This document shows, piece by piece, positions 61,721 to 64,000 of a DNA stretch of 64,000 bases. The stretch covers positions 6,189,505-6,253,504 of the forward strand of contig CM030936.1 of assembly GCA_018136815.1 (NCBI GenBank), given 5' to 3'. Made by a program: the position numbers and the translations under genes. The notes below the pieces were generated by a model. That model saw only the letters and a program-made list of their open reading frames with translations. It did not search any database and was not told the origin of the DNA. Numbering within the stretch: position 1 is the first letter of the stretch; every line of letters starts with the position of its first letter. The stretch comes from Isochrysis galbana (Eukaryota > Haptophyta > Isochrysidales > Isochrysidaceae).

Positions 61721-61964
61721 ACACAAAGGCTTGCGAGAGGGCAGCAGTAAGGCGCCTCCGTTCAGGCATATCGTGAACCACTAAGAGACGCCGCACCTCT
61801 TCCACCTCTAAGTCCTCTGAGAAGGTGCAACTCGAGGTTCCGATTTTTTGGCACGCCCCTCCCGGCTTTTAAGGTATATAATTTCTACTGACCCCTAACT
61901 TCGCCCCTAACTCGGGGGTTGACATAAACACGGGGACCCATCAAGCGGAAGACGTCTTGTGTTT

Positions 61965-62135
61965 CGTCTGGGGGAAAAAGGGGGGGTGTCAGATGGGGAG
62001 CTCCCCAGGGAGCTCCCAATCAGTGGGGGCGGGGGGAAAGAAAGGGGGGGGGTGTCAGGTGGGCAGCTCCCCTGGGAGCTCCCAGTCAGTGGAGCAAGGG
62101 GGGGAGGGGGGAGGAAAAGGGGGGGGGGTGTCAGA
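61965..62135 (+). repeat. Imperfect tandem repeat with GGGAGCTCCC
   Basis: GGGGGTGTCAGATGGGGAGC (about 61981) and GGGGGTGTCAGGTGGGCAGC (about 62048) start units of about 67 bp. Each contains CTCCC-GGGAGCTCCCA and CAGTGG. A third partial GGGGTGTCAGA starts near 62127. G-rich, no coding function. Confidence 0.7.
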
Positions 62136-62472
62136 CCCGGTTGTTCCGTCAGGCCTGACGTCAGGTTTGTCAGATAGGTGTCAGGTTGGTGGGACCTGAC
62201 GGCGAGCGTCAGCCTGCCACGGAGCCGATCGGCCGATTGGTGTTCTATAGTTAAAATTATTTTTTCTAATTTAATATACCCCTACCCCTACCTACGGCTT
62301 TATCCTTCCCGCCCGCGCCGCGCGCCGCGTGCTGACATATTGACATACCAGTTCTTCTTGGCGGGAGAGCGCGACCATAGGAAGACATTTAAGAGTGAGA
62401 GAAGAAAGAAGTGCGATTTCGTGAGAATAGACACCGTTTAAGGTTTGTGCCACCTCGTCGTTACATCGCAAC

Positions 62473-63192
62473 TCATTTTTGTCCTATTCTACTTGAGTTC
62501 TCCTCTCGCCTCTCGCTCGCTCCTTGTGGCCTCTCGCCGCCCTCGCTCCTCGCTCGCTCGCTCGCTCGCTCTCTCGCTCTCGTTGTAGCTCTCATGGCTT
62601 CCAACTCCAATGATCTCCGGCTCGATGGTGAGGAGCCCGTGGAACCAGTCTGCCGCCTAGCCCTTCGGCGAGTCCACACACCTCCGCGGAGGAAACAGCC
62701 ATCCGTCGAGTACTCCCATCCAGTACATGTCGTTCGCCACGTGTACCCGCGTAGAGAGCAAAACGTCGAAGAGCTTAGGCATGCCTTGTGCTCCGCGAGC
62801 GCCTTTAAGATGTCTTCAGCCGCGAGGCTGGGGTTTCGGTAGTATCCCATCGCCAGGAACTCCACCGGTAACGACATGCATGCTAGCGCGTCGAGATTTT
62901 TGAGGCGCAGTGCCTGTGCCGAGCGGTTCACCGTGTCGATGGGGAGCTGCAACTCCGTCACCGGTCGCTCTTCAAAGAGGTCATAGCGCAAATTTGCTGC
63001 GGTTGGATGGATGGATAGAGCGTTGCCCAAGCGCTGGGTTATCAGGCCGGCCAACAGACTCGCGTTCATGTGCTTTTTTGCCGTCGCAAACGATAGCAAC
63101 CGCTGTTGCAACTCGAACGCTGCGGTACACCACCTCCCTGTCATGCTCAGCGCCTCACGCGCGACCCAGATGGGTACACGGCCATCATGCAC
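62473..63192 (-). CDS. Unrecognised open frame, coding doubtful
   Basis: Minus-strand frame. Its first about 150 residues (MHDGRVPIWVAREALSMTGR, QRLLSFATAKKHMNASLLAG, LPVEFLAMGYYRNPSLAAED) have balanced composition. The last about 85 residues are Arg/Ser/Glu low complexity read through a CGCTCG-type tract (62510-62590) that also fits the leader repeat family on the plus strand. No domain recognised. It may be a mobile-element gene fragment; a splice or stop before the low-complexity part is likely. Confidence 0.35.
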   Translation of the reverse strand: MHDGRVPIWVAREALSMTGRWCTAAFELQQRLLSFATAKKHMNASLLAGLITQRLGNALSIHPTAANLRYDLFEERPVTELQLPIDTVNRSAQALRLKNLDALACMSLPVEFLAMGYYRNPSLAAEDILKALAEHKACLSSSTFCSLRGYTWRTTCTGWEYSTDGCFLRGGVWTRRRARRQTGSTGSSPSSRRSLELEAMRATTRARERASERARSEGGERPQGASERREENSSRIGQK

Positions 63193-63461
63193 GCCTGCAC
63201 GATGGCAAGTGCAAACGCTGATGCGTTTGAGCTCCTTGACTTCATCAAGACGAATGTGCTACCAATCGAAGGGGATAAAACCCGTCACGAAACACAAACA
63301 CCCACAAAAAGTGCCCACACAACGTGACAAGTCCTAAAGATCCTGCTATCCAGGCATTGAATGTTGAAACAGCGGCGTCGAGTGGGAGCTCTTTGAAGAC
63401 GTCGTGGCACGCATGCGCAAGGATGCGTATTAATTATTGAATCACGTAAGCTAATCCGCTC

Positions 63462-64000
63462 TTAGACTCTAGTAAATTTGACGACAAAATCTAACAACTC
63501 CGGAGTATCGTGTATTTTACTTTCTCCTGCTTTCTTTACCCACCACGGTCTTTCTATGTCAAGAAGCAAAACGACCCTATTCTCGTCATCATCGTTCACG
63601 CCAATATGTTCTTTTCCCACCCCCCACCAATGCCACACTCGCCGATGGTGGCGGTGGTGGTCACATTCTTTCGGTGATTGTAGAATTTGAATTTGCAAAT
63701 CTGCAGCTCAGTTGCCATATCTCCACTTGAATAGGAAACTACTCGATCCCCGCGGCGTGAGCGGGTTAATGAGGGCTGGGGCATTAATGCTGTCGTCATC
63801 AAGAATGCATGTCGTTCCAGAGTTTTGTGCAGCATGGAGCCAAACCGCCAACCACTTCGGGAAACAATTGGGAGCCAACACCAATAATGTTGAATTGAAT
63901 GGATTCTCTGGTGGTGGACAGCGAAGAAATAGTTTCATGCCGGTCTCCTCCAGATTTTCGCGGAAGGCTTTGTGTGAGCTCTCCAGAATCTTGCTACGCG
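63462..64000 (-). CDS. Partial gene, possible aspartyl/asparaginyl beta-hydroxylase-like C-terminus
   Basis: AT-richer than its surroundings; runs off the right edge. The upstream part (64000-63708) reads KILESSHKAFRENLEETGMK then STLLVLAPNCFPKWLAVWLH, which I do not recognise. The downstream part (about 63610-63462) reads HIGVNDDDENRVVLLLDIER then PWW, similar to the end of the beta-hydroxylase (2-oxoglutarate-dependent) fold, where a metal His precedes ND-x-D-x-x-RVVL-x-D-x-x-RP. The two parts are in different frames, so an intron of at least a few tens of bases must lie near 63670-63720. They may belong to separate genes. The family call depends on about 20 residues. Confidence 0.4.

Larger units (their letters stand above)
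60829..61852 (-). pseudogene. hAT transposase C-terminal relic, split by a MITE and frameshifted
   Basis: Minus strand. Right of the MITE: TFSEDLEVEEVRRLLVVHDM, PERRRLTAALSQAFVYL. Left of it, after excision, the frame continues KERMTGSCQDSFDCTSMYQM and FKAVQIFDPTYASRYATPDS. A G-run at 61170-61175 then shifts the frame, and the hAT dimerisation domain follows: VLDWWRANNGESFPAWAEAA, PNSASCERVFSLL and MSRYNKRIVG, stop at 60829. Domain order is normal for hAT, but the catalytic N-terminal half is missing and two lesions are present. It is a different hAT subfamily member from that at 45-46.6 kb. Confidence 0.8.

Noticed and set aside
1-64000. tRNA, rRNA, CRISPR arrays or bacterial-type operons
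   Set aside because: No cloverleaf with a credible B-box/anticodon arm, no rRNA core motifs and no regular spacer-repeat array were seen. Genes are intron-bearing and monocistronic.

Overview
The window is nuclear DNA of a unicellular eukaryote. It is GC-rich, with short spliceosomal introns of about 80-640 bp, long C/G homopolymer runs, (GA)n tracts and dense dispersed repeats. Intron donors are mostly GTGAGN or GTGCGN, and one intron is convincingly GC-AG. Gene content (hybrid histidine kinase with an LNHIIKG-type H-box, EGF-plus-exostosin glycosyltransferase, GT31-like transferase, SLC35C2-like carrier, SET lysine methyltransferase, XRN2/Rat1) fits a microalga. A haptophyte is the best guess, from remembered features of that group (GC donors, this kinase type). 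It is an inference, not proven here.

Layout. 0-2.3 kb: an unrecognised polytopic membrane protein. 2.3-7 kb: repeats, including two identical 172-bp direct repeats around a minisatellite. 7.4-11.4 kb: a divergent pair, an SLC35C2-like transporter (-) and a membrane-anchored protein resembling a beta/gamma-crystallin domain (+). 12.4-14.9 kb: a five-exon PHB-depolymerase-like esterase with a visible catalytic triad. 17.2-19.6 kb: hybrid histidine kinase. 20.4-20.8 kb: frameshifted ankyrin repeats. 22.8-27.1 kb: exostosin-family glycosyltransferase. 27.5-28.0 and 51.4-51.9 kb: duplicated cytochrome b561-like segment, the first copy frameshifted. 29.7-33.8 kb: sulfatase followed by a GT31-like glycosyltransferase. 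34-38.5 kb: repeat-rich. 38.7-44.1 kb: XRN2/Rat1 exonuclease (-). 45-47.2 kb: a hAT transposase relic split by a retroposed element with a 19-bp target duplication. 49.3-50.0 kb: cyclin. 53.6-55.7 kb: SET protein (-). 56.7-57.2 kb: Cys-rich protein (-). 57.8-58.6 kb: Nudix-like protein. 59.5-59.9 kb: small membrane protein (-). 60.8-61.9 kb: a second hAT relic, split by a MITE with an 8-bp target duplication. 63.4-64 kb: start-of-gene fragment running off the window, possibly a 2OG hydroxylase.

Functional theme. The exostosin, sulfatase, GT31 enzyme and SLC35-type carrier suggest secretory-pathway glycan synthesis and editing. The spacing is loose and co-regulation is not shown. The strongest mobile-DNA result is a family, called MERA here after the first residues of its short ORF. 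It has a constant 5' end, conserved RNA hairpins and an A-rich 3' end, with about five full or partial copies in the window. Exon boundaries were derived by hand from splice signals, phase and family similarity; no search was run.
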